A DNA stretch of 64,000 nucleotides from Pseudomonadota bacterium (GCA_963205005.1 CAUJHW010000150.1:1-64000), one strand, 5' to 3'. Numbered from the stretch's first letter, positions 11,935 to 21,551 are shown. The notes: a model not told the origin generated them from the sequence alone. A program made the numbers and translations.

Positions 11935-12578
11935 AGGTCGCCCGCCTGGTCCTGATCGCCGCCCTCGTCGCGGGCGTCAGCTACATCGGCTCCTGGTTCC
12001 TGGACCTGCCCCCCGGCGCGTCGACCGCCTGGAAAGGCGCCGGCGTGGCCCTGCTGGCCGTCTACGCCGCCGTCAGCGCCCGGGGGAGAGACGGCTGGCT
12101 GCTGGCGGCGGTGTTGGCGTTCGGCGCGCTGGGCGATGTGCTGCTGGAGACCCACGGCCTGGTCACCGGCGCCTTCGCCTTCCTGGCAGGACACCTGACC
12201 GCCATAGCCCTTTACCTGCGGAACCGGCGGCCGGGTCCGACGGCCAGGGACTGGGCGGCCGGCCTTGCCCTGCTGGTCGCGATTCCGGCCATCGCCTACC
12301 TGCTGCCGGTCGGGCGCGATGGCGCGGGCCTGATCGCGATCTATGCCGGCGGCCTGGCGGCCATGACCGCCGCCGCCTGGTTGAGCCGGTTCCCGCGCAC
12401 CCTGGTGGCCCTCGGCGCCGTCATGTTCGCCGTCTCCGACCTGCTGATCTTCCTGCGCACCGGCCGGCACGCGCTGGACGGCTTCCCCATGGGCCTGGCG
12501 GTCTGGGGCCTCTACTTCGGCGGCCAGGCGCTGATCGCGGTCGGCGTGGCGCGGACGCTGACGCCCCGGACGTCTTGA
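11931..12578 (+). CDS. Lysoplasmalogenase / YhhN family membrane protein
   Basis: Multi-TM protein; [33 protein letters not shown] motif. Confidence 0.78.
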   Translation: MKVARLVLIAALVAGVSYIGSWFLDLPPGASTAWKGAGVALLAVYAAVSARGRDGWLLAAVLAFGALGDVLLETHGLVTGAFAFLAGHLTAIALYLRNRRPGPTARDWAAGLALLVAIPAIAYLLPVGRDGAGLIAIYAGGLAAMTAAAWLSRFPRTLVALGAVMFAVSDLLIFLRTGRHALDGFPMGLAVWGLYFGGQALIAVGVARTLTPRTS

Positions 12579-12636
12579 GGGATCGTTCACCCTAAGTCTT
12601 GACCGGGCTTTCACCACGGCGGGCCAGAGTGGGGTC

Positions 12637-13092
12637 ATGCCGCTCACGCCGCACAGACTGATGACCGCCGTCCGGGCGGCGGGCCTCCTCTGCGGCCTTC
12701 TGGCGCTTGTCGCCCTGACAGGACCGTTCCGGTACGACGACCTGCACCTGCCGTTCCCGGACACCGTGGCCCACGGCCTGCTGTTCTATGGTCTGGGCGC
12801 ATTGATGATGGGCGCCCTGCCCCGTTCGCGGACCTCTGACCTGGCCTGGGCTCTGGCCGGCCTCGGCGTCGCCAGCGAGATGGCCCAGGCGCTGGTCGGC
12901 CGCGAGATGTCGCTGCACGACTTCGCGGGCGACATGGCCGGCGTCGCCCTGCTGATCGGGCCGACCTGGCTGGCGCAGTTCCGCACCCTGGTCCGGGCCC
13001 ACCCGCACGCCACCTTCGGCGAGATCCGGCGGATGGACCGGCGACAGGGCCGCGCGCGGACGGCGCCGCGCCTGGACCTCGCCCGGCTCTGA
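12637..13092 (+). CDS. VanZ-like small membrane protein
   Basis: Four hydrophobic segments; PFPDTVAHGLLFYGLGALMMG. Confidence 0.6.
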   Translation: MPLTPHRLMTAVRAAGLLCGLLALVALTGPFRYDDLHLPFPDTVAHGLLFYGLGALMMGALPRSRTSDLAWALAGLGVASEMAQALVGREMSLHDFAGDMAGVALLIGPTWLAQFRTLVRAHPHATFGEIRRMDRRQGRARTAPRLDLARL

Positions 13093-13130
13093 GCCCTTGC
13101 GGCGGGGTCGCGGGTCTGGGAGCGTGGCCC

Positions 13131-14672
13131 ATGCGCCGAACCGCCCTGATCCTCGCCGCCCTTCTCGCCGCCGTTGCCCTCCCGGCCATTGCCGAACCGC
13201 GCACCCGTACGATCAGGGACGCTGACACCCGTGCATGGTGGAGGATCACCGAACACCTCTCGTCAGATGCCATGGAAGGCCGCGACATCGGCTCACCCGG
13301 CCACGACCGGGCCGGGCGATGGGTGGCTGAACGGTTCAGGGCCGCCGGCCTTAAGCCAGCGGGCGACAACGGAACCTTCTTCCAGAGCTTCCCGGTCCAC
13401 GAAAGCCGCGTCGAGGCCGCCGAGGTCTCGGTGCTGCGCGACGGCGGCGGCGGGACGCCGCTTCGGTTCCTGCAGCAGTTCAGCGTACGGGCGGCCGACG
13501 ACCTGCCCAAGTCTCTCGACGCGCCGCTGATGTTCGGGGGCTACTGCCGGGCCGAGGACCTGACCCTCGCCCGGAGCAAGGCCGTTGCCTGCCTGAATAC
13601 CCGCCGGACCGGCCTTACCACGAGCGCCGAGCGCGTGCGAAACGCCCAGGCGGCGGGCGCCGTGGCGCTGATCCAGGTGGACGACCCGGGCTTCACCATC
13701 GAGCCGTTCCGCTGGCCGGCCGCCTATGCGCGTACCATCACGCTTGCCGACAGGCCCCCGCCCGCGACCGGCGGCTTCGTGGTCATGACCCTTAGCGCCG
13801 AGGCCTTCGCCGAGATGACGGCCGGGTCGGGCCAGGACGGCGCGGCGGTGCTGGCGTCCGGCGGCGCACAGCAGCCCCTGACGCCCTTCGACCTGCCCGC
13901 CCGGCTCAAGGCCAGCTTCAAGGTGAGCACCCGGGACTACACGGCCACCAACGTCCTGGCGGTGCTGCCGGGCGCCGATCCGAAGCTGGCCGCCGAGCAC
14001 CTGGTGCTGTCGGCCCACCTCGACGGCTATGGCTACGGTGAGCCCGTAGGTGGCGACCGGCTCTACAACGGCGCCCTCGACGACGCGGCCTATGTGGCCA
14101 CCCTGATCCGGTTCGCCGAGACCCATCGCGGCAAGCCCCTCAAGCGCAGCGTGCTGCTGGCGGCCTTCACCGGCGAGGAAAAGGGCCTGCTGGGCGCCTA
14201 CTGGTTCACCAGCCATCCCACCGTGCCGAAGGACTCGCTGGTCGCCAACCTCAACCTGGACCAGCTGCGGCCGCTGTTCCCGCTGAAGCTGATGACCATG
14301 CTGGCGATCGATGAAAGCACCCTGGGCGCGACGGCGAAGGCGGTCGCGGGGTCGATGGGAATCCGGCTGCAGCCTGACCCGGAGCCCGAACGCAGCCTGC
14401 TGACCCGGGCCGACCACTACCCGTTCATGCAGATCGGCGTGCCGGCCACCGGCTTCATCTTCGGCTATGAGCCCGGCACAGAGGCCGAGCGTCGTTACCG
14501 GGAATGGTACCAGGTCCGCTACCACCGGCCCCAGGACGACATAGATCAGCCGATGGACTTCCAGGCCGCCGCCGACTTCCACCGCTTCTTCTACAAGCTC
14601 GTCGAGACAGTCGGGAATGCGCCGCAGCGGCCATCCTGGGTCCCGGGCAGCCGCTACGCGCCCAGGCCATAG
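13131..14672 (+). CDS. Secreted M28 family metallopeptidase
   Basis: Signal peptide; LVLSAHLDGYGYGEPVGGDRLYNGALDDAA...FTGEEKGLLGAYWF. Confidence 0.9.
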   Translation: MRRTALILAALLAAVALPAIAEPRTRTIRDADTRAWWRITEHLSSDAMEGRDIGSPGHDRAGRWVAERFRAAGLKPAGDNGTFFQSFPVHESRVEAAEVSVLRDGGGGTPLRFLQQFSVRAADDLPKSLDAPLMFGGYCRAEDLTLARSKAVACLNTRRTGLTTSAERVRNAQAAGAVALIQVDDPGFTIEPFRWPAAYARTITLADRPPPATGGFVVMTLSAEAFAEMTAGSGQDGAAVLASGGAQQPLTPFDLPARLKASFKVSTRDYTATNVLAVLPGADPKLAAEHLVLSAHLDGYGYGEPVGGDRLYNGALDDAAYVATLIRFAETHRGKPLKRSVLLAAFTGEEKGLLGAYWFTSHPTVPKDSLVANLNLDQLRPLFPLKLMTMLAIDESTLGATAKAVAGSMGIRLQPDPEPERSLLTRADHYPFMQIGVPATGFIFGYEPGTEAERRYREWYQVRYHRPQDDIDQPMDFQAAADFHRFFYKLVETVGNAPQRPSWVPGSRYAPRP

Positions 14673-15439
14673 AAGGTTTCGAAGGCGGAGAGCGGCGCGA
14701 CCGTGGCCAGTCCCTGGAGCGGGAACACCTTCCAGGGGGCCTGCGGGTCCATCCCGGGCAGGGCGGCGGTCAGCGCCTGCGCAACATCGGGCCGGACGCG
14801 TTCCCAGCTGTCGATGGTCTGCCCCCACAGGCCGTTACCATGCAGGGTGACCGGTCCGTCGTAGGGGGTGCGCGAGTCGACATAGGCAGGGGGGAAGACG
14901 CGCCGGTATGCGGCGAGGTGATAGAGCCACGACCGCCCCCGGATATGGGTCACCTCGGGAAAGCGTTCGCGAAGGAACCGGACCATGGCGGCTATCTCGG
15001 CCTGCCGGCGCGACAGCTTCGCGGCCGCCAGGGGCCCGCCCCCGGCGTCGGTGTCGAGGTTCAGGAAGTGGATGTTCACCGAGCCGTCCGCCTTCGGAGG
15101 TTCGCAGGCAAAGCAGCCGAAGGCGTGCCGGCCCGTCTCATGGCCATGCTCGTCCGGCGCCCGCAGGAACATCTCGCAGGCCAGCGACAGTTGCGCCCCG
15201 GCGTCCGCCGCGGCGTCCAGCGCCTCCGCGTAGACTGTCCAGCCCGCGGCGGCCTCGCCCGTCCATCGGCCGAAGCCGAACCGGCGGTGGAAGTTTGTGT
15301 ACCGGAGCGTCGTGGCGCCGAGCGGCTCGCCTGTCAGGTCCGACATCCGGCGCGCGAGCGAGAGCTGCAGGGCGAAATAGCCCCGCATCCTCTCGACCCG
15401 TTCCAGACGTTCAGGACTGGGGGTGGGCGGCGGCGTCAC
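14654..15439 (-). CDS. Hypothetical protein of unrecognised family
   Basis: 261 aa coherent ORF; overlaps WD40 gene start by 4 nt. Confidence 0.75.
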   Translation of the reverse strand: MTPPPTPSPERLERVERMRGYFALQLSLARRMSDLTGEPLGATTLRYTNFHRRFGFGRWTGEAAAGWTVYAEALDAAADAGAQLSLACEMFLRAPDEHGHETGRHAFGCFACEPPKADGSVNIHFLNLDTDAGGGPLAAAKLSRRQAEIAAMVRFLRERFPEVTHIRGRSWLYHLAAYRRVFPPAYVDSRTPYDGPVTLHGNGLWGQTIDSWERVRPDVAQALTAALPGMDPQAPWKVFPLQGLATVAPLSAFETFYGLGA

Positions 15440-16404
15440 GCGATCTCCGAAACCCCGGCGGCGCCGTCCTCGTCGCCCCAGGCCACCCGTTTCGCATCCG
15501 GGCTCATGGCCAGGGCCGAGATCGCCGCGCCCTTCTCGGCCTTGATCGGCACGATCCGCTCGCCCGTGACGTCCGCGGCCCAGACCCGGCCGTCATCGAG
15601 GCCCGCGGCAAGCCAGGTCCTGTCAGGGGCGGTGGCGATCCGGGTCGAGACGGCCGCGTCGTCGTAGCCGATCTCGGCCGCCTGCTTGCCCATCGGTCCG
15701 GTGGCGCCGGCGAACGGCCAGCAGACCGCCCCGTTGGCGCCGGAAGTGGCCATCAGCGCGCCCTTGGACATGAAGGCCATGGACTTCACCTTGGCCGGAT
15801 AGCCGCCCATCCGCAGGTTCTTCTCGTCGGCCACCCGCCAGCCATGAAGCTGGTTCTCCTGCATGGCGCTCATCAGGAACTTGCCGTCGGGGCTCCAGCA
15901 GACGCCCACATGACTGCCGGCCCACTTGTAGATCGCCGGCTTCTGGTCGGCGATCCGGGCATACCAGAACCAGACCCCGCCATAGGTGGCCACCGCCAGG
16001 CGCCGCCCCTTGGGATCGAAGGCCACGTCGGCCACCGACTTCTCGTGGACGAAGGTGCGGGAGAAGGCCGGGTCGGCCAGGTCGCGCACGTGCAGTTCAC
16101 GCCCTGCTGAAAAAGCGATCAGCTTCGATTCGGCCGAAGCGGCCACGGAATCGATCCACCGGCCGGGAATCCTCGCCAGTTCGGTCGCCCCGGCGGGCGT
16201 GGACAGAACCACGCGCCCGTCATCGCCCCCCGTCAGCAGGCCGTCGCCCGAGGGCGGCAGGCAGGCCGAGAGGATGGCCCCGTCGTGCGCCTCGACGGTC
16301 TCGCCCCCCTCGAAGCGGACCGTCCCGTCACCCAGGGCGAAGGCGGCGCGGCCGGCGCGGTCGAACAGGGCCGCAGTGACATAGGCATCGAAGCTGAAAG
16401 TCAT
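15436..16404 (-). CDS. WD40 repeat protein
   Basis: Repeated blades, e.g. AHDGAILSACLPPSGDGLLTGGDDGRVVLS, ISALAMSPDAKRVAWGDEDG. Confidence 0.88.
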   Translation of the reverse strand: MTFSFDAYVTAALFDRAGRAAFALGDGTVRFEGGETVEAHDGAILSACLPPSGDGLLTGGDDGRVVLSTPAGATELARIPGRWIDSVAASAESKLIAFSAGRELHVRDLADPAFSRTFVHEKSVADVAFDPKGRRLAVATYGGVWFWYARIADQKPAIYKWAGSHVGVCWSPDGKFLMSAMQENQLHGWRVADEKNLRMGGYPAKVKSMAFMSKGALMATSGANGAVCWPFAGATGPMGKQAAEIGYDDAAVSTRIATAPDRTWLAAGLDDGRVWAADVTGERIVPIKAEKGAAISALAMSPDAKRVAWGDEDGAAGVSEIA

Positions 16405-16564
16405 GCCATCGGTCTAGAGCCTTGAGGCGCCAGCGGGCAAGCGCGGGGCGTTTCTGTGAACGGAACGGCGTTCCCGCGCTTTCGGCTTTACAACCTCTTA
16501 CCGGCTTGCCAATGGTCCGGGGACAGGCTCGCGAGAACGGGCTTCTGGGAAGGAATTTCTAGGT

Positions 16565-17008
16565 ATGGCGGCGAAAGTCGGCGGCAAGTCGGGCGGTAAG
16601 TTCGACCTCGGCCAGAACTCTGACATGAACGTCACGCCCTTCGTGGACGTGATGCTCGTGCTCCTCATCATCTTCATGGTGTCGATCCCGGCCGCGACGG
16701 TCTCGATCAAGCTGGACCTGCCTCCGGCGATCCCGCCGCCCCCCGGCACCATCGTGAAGGAGCCGACGCTGATCAACATCCAGCGCGGCCAGCGGATCTT
16801 CATCGGCGAGACGGCGACGAGCCTGGAACGCCTGACCGGCGATCTGTCGCTCCAGCTGCAGCGTGACGACCCGGCAGTGCCGGTGACCGAGCAGCGGGTC
16901 TACATCCGCGGCGACCGCGACGTCCTCTACGGGGACTTCATGGCCGTGATGAACACGCTGCAGGGCAACGGCTTCTATCAGGTGGCCCTGATCAACGAAG
17001 AGCTCTAG
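16565..17008 (+). CDS. exbD: ExbD/TolR family biopolymer transport protein
   Basis: NSDMNVTPFVDVMLVLLIIFMVSIPAATVSIKLDLP. Confidence 0.93.
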   Translation: MAAKVGGKSGGKFDLGQNSDMNVTPFVDVMLVLLIIFMVSIPAATVSIKLDLPPAIPPPPGTIVKEPTLINIQRGQRIFIGETATSLERLTGDLSLQLQRDDPAVPVTEQRVYIRGDRDVLYGDFMAVMNTLQGNGFYQVALINEEL

Positions 17009-17036
17009 CCAGCCCTTCGAACCGAATTCGGAACGG

Positions 17037-17066
17037 CCCGTCGGGGGATACCCCGGCGGGCTTTTT
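17037..17066 (+). terminator. Intrinsic terminator between the two exbD genes
   Basis: CCCGTCGGGG-gata-CCCCGGCGGG-CTTTTT. Confidence 0.8.
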
Positions 17067-17142
17067 CATGGGCGCTTGCGGAGAGGCTTGCGGAATTGCA
17101 CGAATGTAATATCTTACGAGTGTAATTCTCTGGAGCCGTCCC

Positions 17143-17562
17143 ATGGCCGCATCCCTTTCAGCCCACGCCTCACCCTGGACCATTCCGCAGAACGCCGACA
17201 TCAACGTGACGCCCTTTGTCGACGTGATGTTGGTCCTGCTGATCATCTTCATGGTGGCCCTGCCGGTCTCGACCGTCTCGGTGAAGGTGGACCTGCCGCA
17301 GGCCCAGGCCGCGCCGCAGACCACGCAGCCGCCGCTGGTTGTCAGCCTGACCCTGGCGGGGCGGGTCTATGTGGGCGAGCAGGCGACCACCCTGGCCGAC
17401 CTCCCGTCCGCCGCGGCCGCCGCGCTCGGACCCGACCCCACGGCCCAGCGGATCTACCTCCGGGCCGATGAGGGGGTCAGCTACGGCGCCTTCATGCGGG
17501 TAATGAACCGCCTGCGGGCCAGCGGCTTCGACCGCGTGGCCCTGGTCGGCGAGGAATTCTGA
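17143..17562 (+). CDS. exbD: ExbD/TolR family biopolymer transport protein (second copy)
   Basis: NADINVTPFVDVMLVLLIIFMVALPVSTVSVKVDLPQAQ. Confidence 0.93.
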   Translation: MAASLSAHASPWTIPQNADINVTPFVDVMLVLLIIFMVALPVSTVSVKVDLPQAQAAPQTTQPPLVVSLTLAGRVYVGEQATTLADLPSAAAAALGPDPTAQRIYLRADEGVSYGAFMRVMNRLRASGFDRVALVGEEF

Positions 17563-17686
17563 CCACCCCGACGCGCAGGGTGAGCGACCGATTCAGGATT
17601 AATCGTCCCGAAACCGTGGTCGTTCACCATGCGCCCATCGGTGGGGCCAGAACGGCCCCGTTCACCAGCGCAAAGGCGCACGTACG

Positions 17687-17881
17687 ATGTGGGAATCTGT
17701 TCAGGTCGCCGTCGGCCCCCGGACGCATCGGGGCCGCTACCGGCTGGAAGGCCGTCGACTGGTCCTGGAATGGCGCGGCGGCCGCATCGTCGAATGGTGC
17801 GGAATGCTACGGCCTGAAGTGGTGGCCGAATCCAAGCTGAAGCAACTGGTCTCCAGCGCCGCCTACGCCGGCGCGGCCTAG
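17687..17881 (+). CDS. Small hypothetical protein
   Basis: 64 aa MWESVQVAVGPRTHRGRYRLEGRRLVLEWRGG...; competes with the overlapping-frame ORF 17580-17840. Confidence 0.5.
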   Translation: MWESVQVAVGPRTHRGRYRLEGRRLVLEWRGGRIVEWCGMLRPEVVAESKLKQLVSSAAYAGAA

Positions 17882-18978
17882 GCCGCGATACAGCTCTCGA
17901 AGCCGGCGCGCAGGGCGGCCTCGTCCAGGTTGCGACCGATGAAGACCAGCCGTGAATAGCGGCTGTCGCCGGCCTTCCAGTTCCCCTGGAAATCGCCTTC
18001 CAGGATCATGTGCACGGCCTGGAAGACCAGCCGCCGCTCCTCGCCCTTGATGTCGATGATGCCCTTGGCGCGCAGGATATCGATCCCCTGCGTCTGCAGC
18101 ACATTGTTCAGCCAGGCGGTGATGCGGTTGGCGTCGATCGGCTTCTGCGACGTCAGCGAGATCGAGGAGATGCCGCTTTCGGCCACGTGATCGTGGATGT
18201 GGGCATGCCCGTGATCATGATCATGGTCGCAGTTCTCGTCATGCACGTGGTGATGATGGTCGTGATCATGATCGCAGTGCTCGTCGTGCACATGACCGGC
18301 CTCGCCGTGGGCCGGGTTCAGGAAGTCCGGCTGCAGCTCGTTGATCCGGGCCAGATCGAAGGCGTGCCGGCCCAGGATCGCGTCCAGCGGAACGTTCGAG
18401 CGCTGCGCCCGGCGGATCGGCGCCATCGGATTGAGCGTGCGGATGGCTTTTTCCACCTCGGCTAGCTCGGCCTCGGTGACGAGGTCGGTCTTGTTGAGGA
18501 TGATCTGGTCGGCGAAGGCGATCTGTTCGGCGGCCTCGCGGGAATCCTTCAGGCGCAGCGGCAGGTGCTTTGCGTCCACCACCGTGGTGACGCTGTCCAG
18601 CTCGGTGCGGGCGCGGACGTCCTCGTCGACGAAGAAGGTCTGGGCGACCGGCGCCGGATCAGCCAGGCCCGTGGTCTCAACGATGATACCGTCGAAGCGG
18701 GTCTTGCGTTTCATCAGGCCCGAGAGCACCCGGATCAGGTCGCCGCGCACCGTGCAGCAGACGCAGCCGTTGTTCATCTCGAACACCTCTTCGTCGGCGC
18801 CGACGATCAGGTCGTTGTCGATGCCGATCTCGCCGAACTCGTTTACGATCACGGCATAGGTCTTGCCGTGGTCCTCCGAGAGGATCCGGTTCAGGAGGGT
18901 GGTCTTGCCCGCGCCGAGGTAGCCGGTGAGGACGGTGACGGGGATCTTGCTGGTGAGGGTCTCGCTCATGGCGTCCAT
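17878..18978 (-). CDS. CobW/COG0523 family GTPase with His-rich metal-binding insert
   Basis: VTVLTGYLGAGKTTLLNRIL, CVCC motif, insert HVHDEHCDHDHDHHHHVHDENCDHDHDHGHAHIHDH. Confidence 0.95.
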   Translation of the reverse strand: MDAMSETLTSKIPVTVLTGYLGAGKTTLLNRILSEDHGKTYAVIVNEFGEIGIDNDLIVGADEEVFEMNNGCVCCTVRGDLIRVLSGLMKRKTRFDGIIVETTGLADPAPVAQTFFVDEDVRARTELDSVTTVVDAKHLPLRLKDSREAAEQIAFADQIILNKTDLVTEAELAEVEKAIRTLNPMAPIRRAQRSNVPLDAILGRHAFDLARINELQPDFLNPAHGEAGHVHDEHCDHDHDHHHHVHDENCDHDHDHGHAHIHDHVAESGISSISLTSQKPIDANRITAWLNNVLQTQGIDILRAKGIIDIKGEERRLVFQAVHMILEGDFQGNWKAGDSRYSRLVFIGRNLDEAALRAGFESCIAA

Positions 18979-19055
18979 GTAGGACCATGACGCCGACTTA
19001 TGAAGTGGGCTTCGGTGGGCTAGTCTTGATCCGATTGAGCGTTATAAAGTAACAA

Positions 19056-20024
19056 ATGACAGCGGCCGAGCCCTCCGGGACCCCCGAAACGACGCCCCTG
19101 GACGCCTTCCGGGAGAACCGCACCTATCTGGGCGCGGACCATCGACGCAATGAGCGTCGGACCTGGCTTGTCACCGTCATCTGCCTGGCGACGCTGATCG
19201 CCCTGGTGACGGGGGGCGCGACGACCGGTTCCCTGGCGCTCACCGCCAGCGGCCTGCACATGGGCGCCCACGTGGCCGCCCTGGTTGTGGCCTCGCTTGC
19301 CTACGCCATGGCCCGGCGCCATGCGGGCAACCCGGCCTTCAGCTTCGGCACGGGCAAGCTGGGCTACCTCGCCGGTTTCGCCAACGCTGTGGTGCTGGCG
19401 GTGACCGCGGTGCTGATCGCGGTTGAGAGCGTGGTTCGACTGTTCGTCCCGGAGGATGTCCATTTCAGCGACGCCCTGCCGATCGCCGCCGGCGGACTGG
19501 TGGTCAACCTCGTCTGCATCTGGCTGCTGCGGCCCACGCGAGTGGCGGCGTCGCGCAACGATCCCCAGGGCGACCTGAACCTTTCGGCCGCGCATCTGCA
19601 CCTGACGGCGGACGCCGCGGTCTCCGTCCTGGCGCTCGCCGCGCTGCTGGCCGGACGGGAACTGGGCTGGGCCATGGCCGATCCGCTGGCGGGCCTGCTG
19701 TCGGCGGCTCTTGTCGCACACTTCGCCTGGAGCCTGATGCGGCGGGCCGGCGCCGCTCTGCTGGACATCAACCCCTCGCCTGACCTGACCGCCGAGGTCC
19801 GCCGGCGGCTGTCGGACCAGGGCGAGCAGGTGATCGACCTGCACCTCTGGCGCCTGGGACCCGGGCACCATGCCGTGATCGCGATCATCGCCGCAGATCC
19901 GCCGCAGCCCGCGGCCGCCTACCACGCCCGCCTCGCTGGACTGGCGGGGCTGTCGCATGTGACGGTGGAAGTGCGTGGGAGCGCTGGCGACCATGACCCC
20001 CACCACGGCCATGACCACGGCTGA
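19056..20024 (+). CDS. Cation diffusion facilitator, DmeF-like
   Basis: Six-TM CDF with FGTGKLGYLAGFANAVVL, LHLTADAAVSVLALAALLAG; His-rich C-terminus HDPHHGHDHG. Confidence 0.88.
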   Translation: MTAAEPSGTPETTPLDAFRENRTYLGADHRRNERRTWLVTVICLATLIALVTGGATTGSLALTASGLHMGAHVAALVVASLAYAMARRHAGNPAFSFGTGKLGYLAGFANAVVLAVTAVLIAVESVVRLFVPEDVHFSDALPIAAGGLVVNLVCIWLLRPTRVAASRNDPQGDLNLSAAHLHLTADAAVSVLALAALLAGRELGWAMADPLAGLLSAALVAHFAWSLMRRAGAALLDINPSPDLTAEVRRRLSDQGEQVIDLHLWRLGPGHHAVIAIIAADPPQPAAAYHARLAGLAGLSHVTVEVRGSAGDHDPHHGHDHG

Positions 20025-21165
20025 GTTGAACGAGGTGTTCTTGAAGGGCTTGCGGCATCTGAAGGGCCGGCGTGGACTCGCTGTCGGCGCCCTGGTCGCC
20101 GCGGCCGCTCTCGTGGGCGGGCTGGCCTCGGCCGATCGTGCGACCCGCCTGACCTCCGGCGTGCTGACGCAGACCCGATTCGAGATTCTCCGGACCAAGG
20201 CGCCGCCCGCGCCCGCCGCGCTGCAGGCGCAACTGGACGACCTGGCCGCGGCCTATGGCGAACCGGTCGGCGTGGCGGTGACCGACGTGACCCGGGGCTG
20301 GACCGCCGGCGTCGATCAGGACCGGCCCTACCCGCAGCAGAGCGTCTCGAAGCTGTGGGTCGCCATCGCGCTGATGCGCGCCGCCGACCAGGGCCGGATC
20401 GACCCCGAGGGCGCGGTGACCCTGACCGAGTCGGACCGTTCTGTCTTCTTCCAGCCGGTCGCCTACAGGATCGGGCCGGATGGCTACCAGACGCGGATCT
20501 CCGAGCTTCTGCACCGCGCCCTGGTCGAGAGCGACAACGCCGCCAACGACCGCCTGATGCGCGAACTGGGCGGTCCCGAGGGCGTCGCCGCCGAGCTGCG
20601 CGAGATGGGCCTGACCTCGGTAAGGGTCGGCGCCTACGAACGCGATCTGCAGGCGCTGACCGCGGGCCTGGTCTGGCAACCTGACTACGGGATCGGCTGG
20701 AACTTCCAGGCCGCGCGCGCCGCCCTGCCGATGGCCGAGCGCGAGGCGGCCATGGCCGCCTACCTCGATCACCCGCTGGACGGGACCGCCCCGGCGGCGA
20801 TCACCGCGGCGCTGGCGGGCCTGGCCCGTGGCGAGCTGCTGTCCGAAGCCTCCACGGCCCGTCTCACCGGCCTGATGCAGGCCGCGCGGACCGGTCCACG
20901 ACGGCTGAAGGGCGGTCTGCCGGATGGGTGGTCCATCGCGCACAAGACCGGCACCGGACAGGACTTCCAGGGCTATTCGGTGGGCATCAACGATGTCGGC
21001 CTGCTGACCGCCCCCGACGGCCACATCTACGCCGTGGCGGTGATGATGCGGCGGACCCGCAAGCCCGTGCCCGAGCGGCTGGCCTTCATGCAGAGCGTGA
21101 CCCGGGCGGTGGCCGACCAGTGGCGTGCCGATGCCGGAACACCGGACGTCCGCGCCGCGGACTAG
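20011..21165 (+). CDS. Class A beta-lactamase-like serine hydrolase
   Basis: SVSK (SxxK), SDN and KTG motifs in order; N-terminal TM/signal. Start could be upstream at 19975. Confidence 0.85.
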   Translation: MTTAELNEVFLKGLRHLKGRRGLAVGALVAAAALVGGLASADRATRLTSGVLTQTRFEILRTKAPPAPAALQAQLDDLAAAYGEPVGVAVTDVTRGWTAGVDQDRPYPQQSVSKLWVAIALMRAADQGRIDPEGAVTLTESDRSVFFQPVAYRIGPDGYQTRISELLHRALVESDNAANDRLMRELGGPEGVAAELREMGLTSVRVGAYERDLQALTAGLVWQPDYGIGWNFQAARAALPMAEREAAMAAYLDHPLDGTAPAAITAALAGLARGELLSEASTARLTGLMQAARTGPRRLKGGLPDGWSIAHKTGTGQDFQGYSVGINDVGLLTAPDGHIYAVAVMMRRTRKPVPERLAFMQSVTRAVADQWRADAGTPDVRAAD

Positions 21166-21551
21166 GGCGCTTTCGCCGGGCGCTCGATGCCCCTCACCAC
21201 CGTCAGCCGGATCGGCTCGCCCTGCCAGTCACGCGAGGTCCACACCGCGCCCACGCCGCCGGTCGAGGGGAACTCCGTGCAGTAGCGGAAGGGGGCCGGG
21301 AACGGTCGCGTCTGTTTCAGGCAGACCTTCTGGTCATTCACGGTCCACTTGCCGGCCGAGAACTTGCCGCGCCGGCCGATCGCCTCCCAGCCGCCGTCGG
21401 CGCGGAACCACATGTGCTGGTATTTGCCATCCGGGTAGAGCGCCTTGACGGTGTTGCCGAAGGCGGCGGCCAGACCACGGGGTTCCGGCGCGGCCTGGGC
21501 CAGGCAGGGGGCGAGGATCAGGAGGGCGGCAAGCGCGGGGAGCGGACGCAT
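21162..21551 (-). CDS. Small secreted hypothetical protein
   Basis: 129 aa, signal peptide MRPLPALAALLILAPCLAQAAPE. Confidence 0.75.
   Translation of the reverse strand: MRPLPALAALLILAPCLAQAAPEPRGLAAAFGNTVKALYPDGKYQHMWFRADGGWEAIGRRGKFSAGKWTVNDQKVCLKQTRPFPAPFRYCTEFPSTGGVGAVWTSRDWQGEPIRLTVVRGIERPAKAP

Noticed and set aside
16462-16474. GGAACG-G-CGTTCC palindrome in the WD40/exbD intergenic region, considered as a GSR promoter
   Set aside because: Neither strand has a CGTT or GGTT at 16-17 nt from GGAAC; might be an unrelated operator but there is no supporting evidence.
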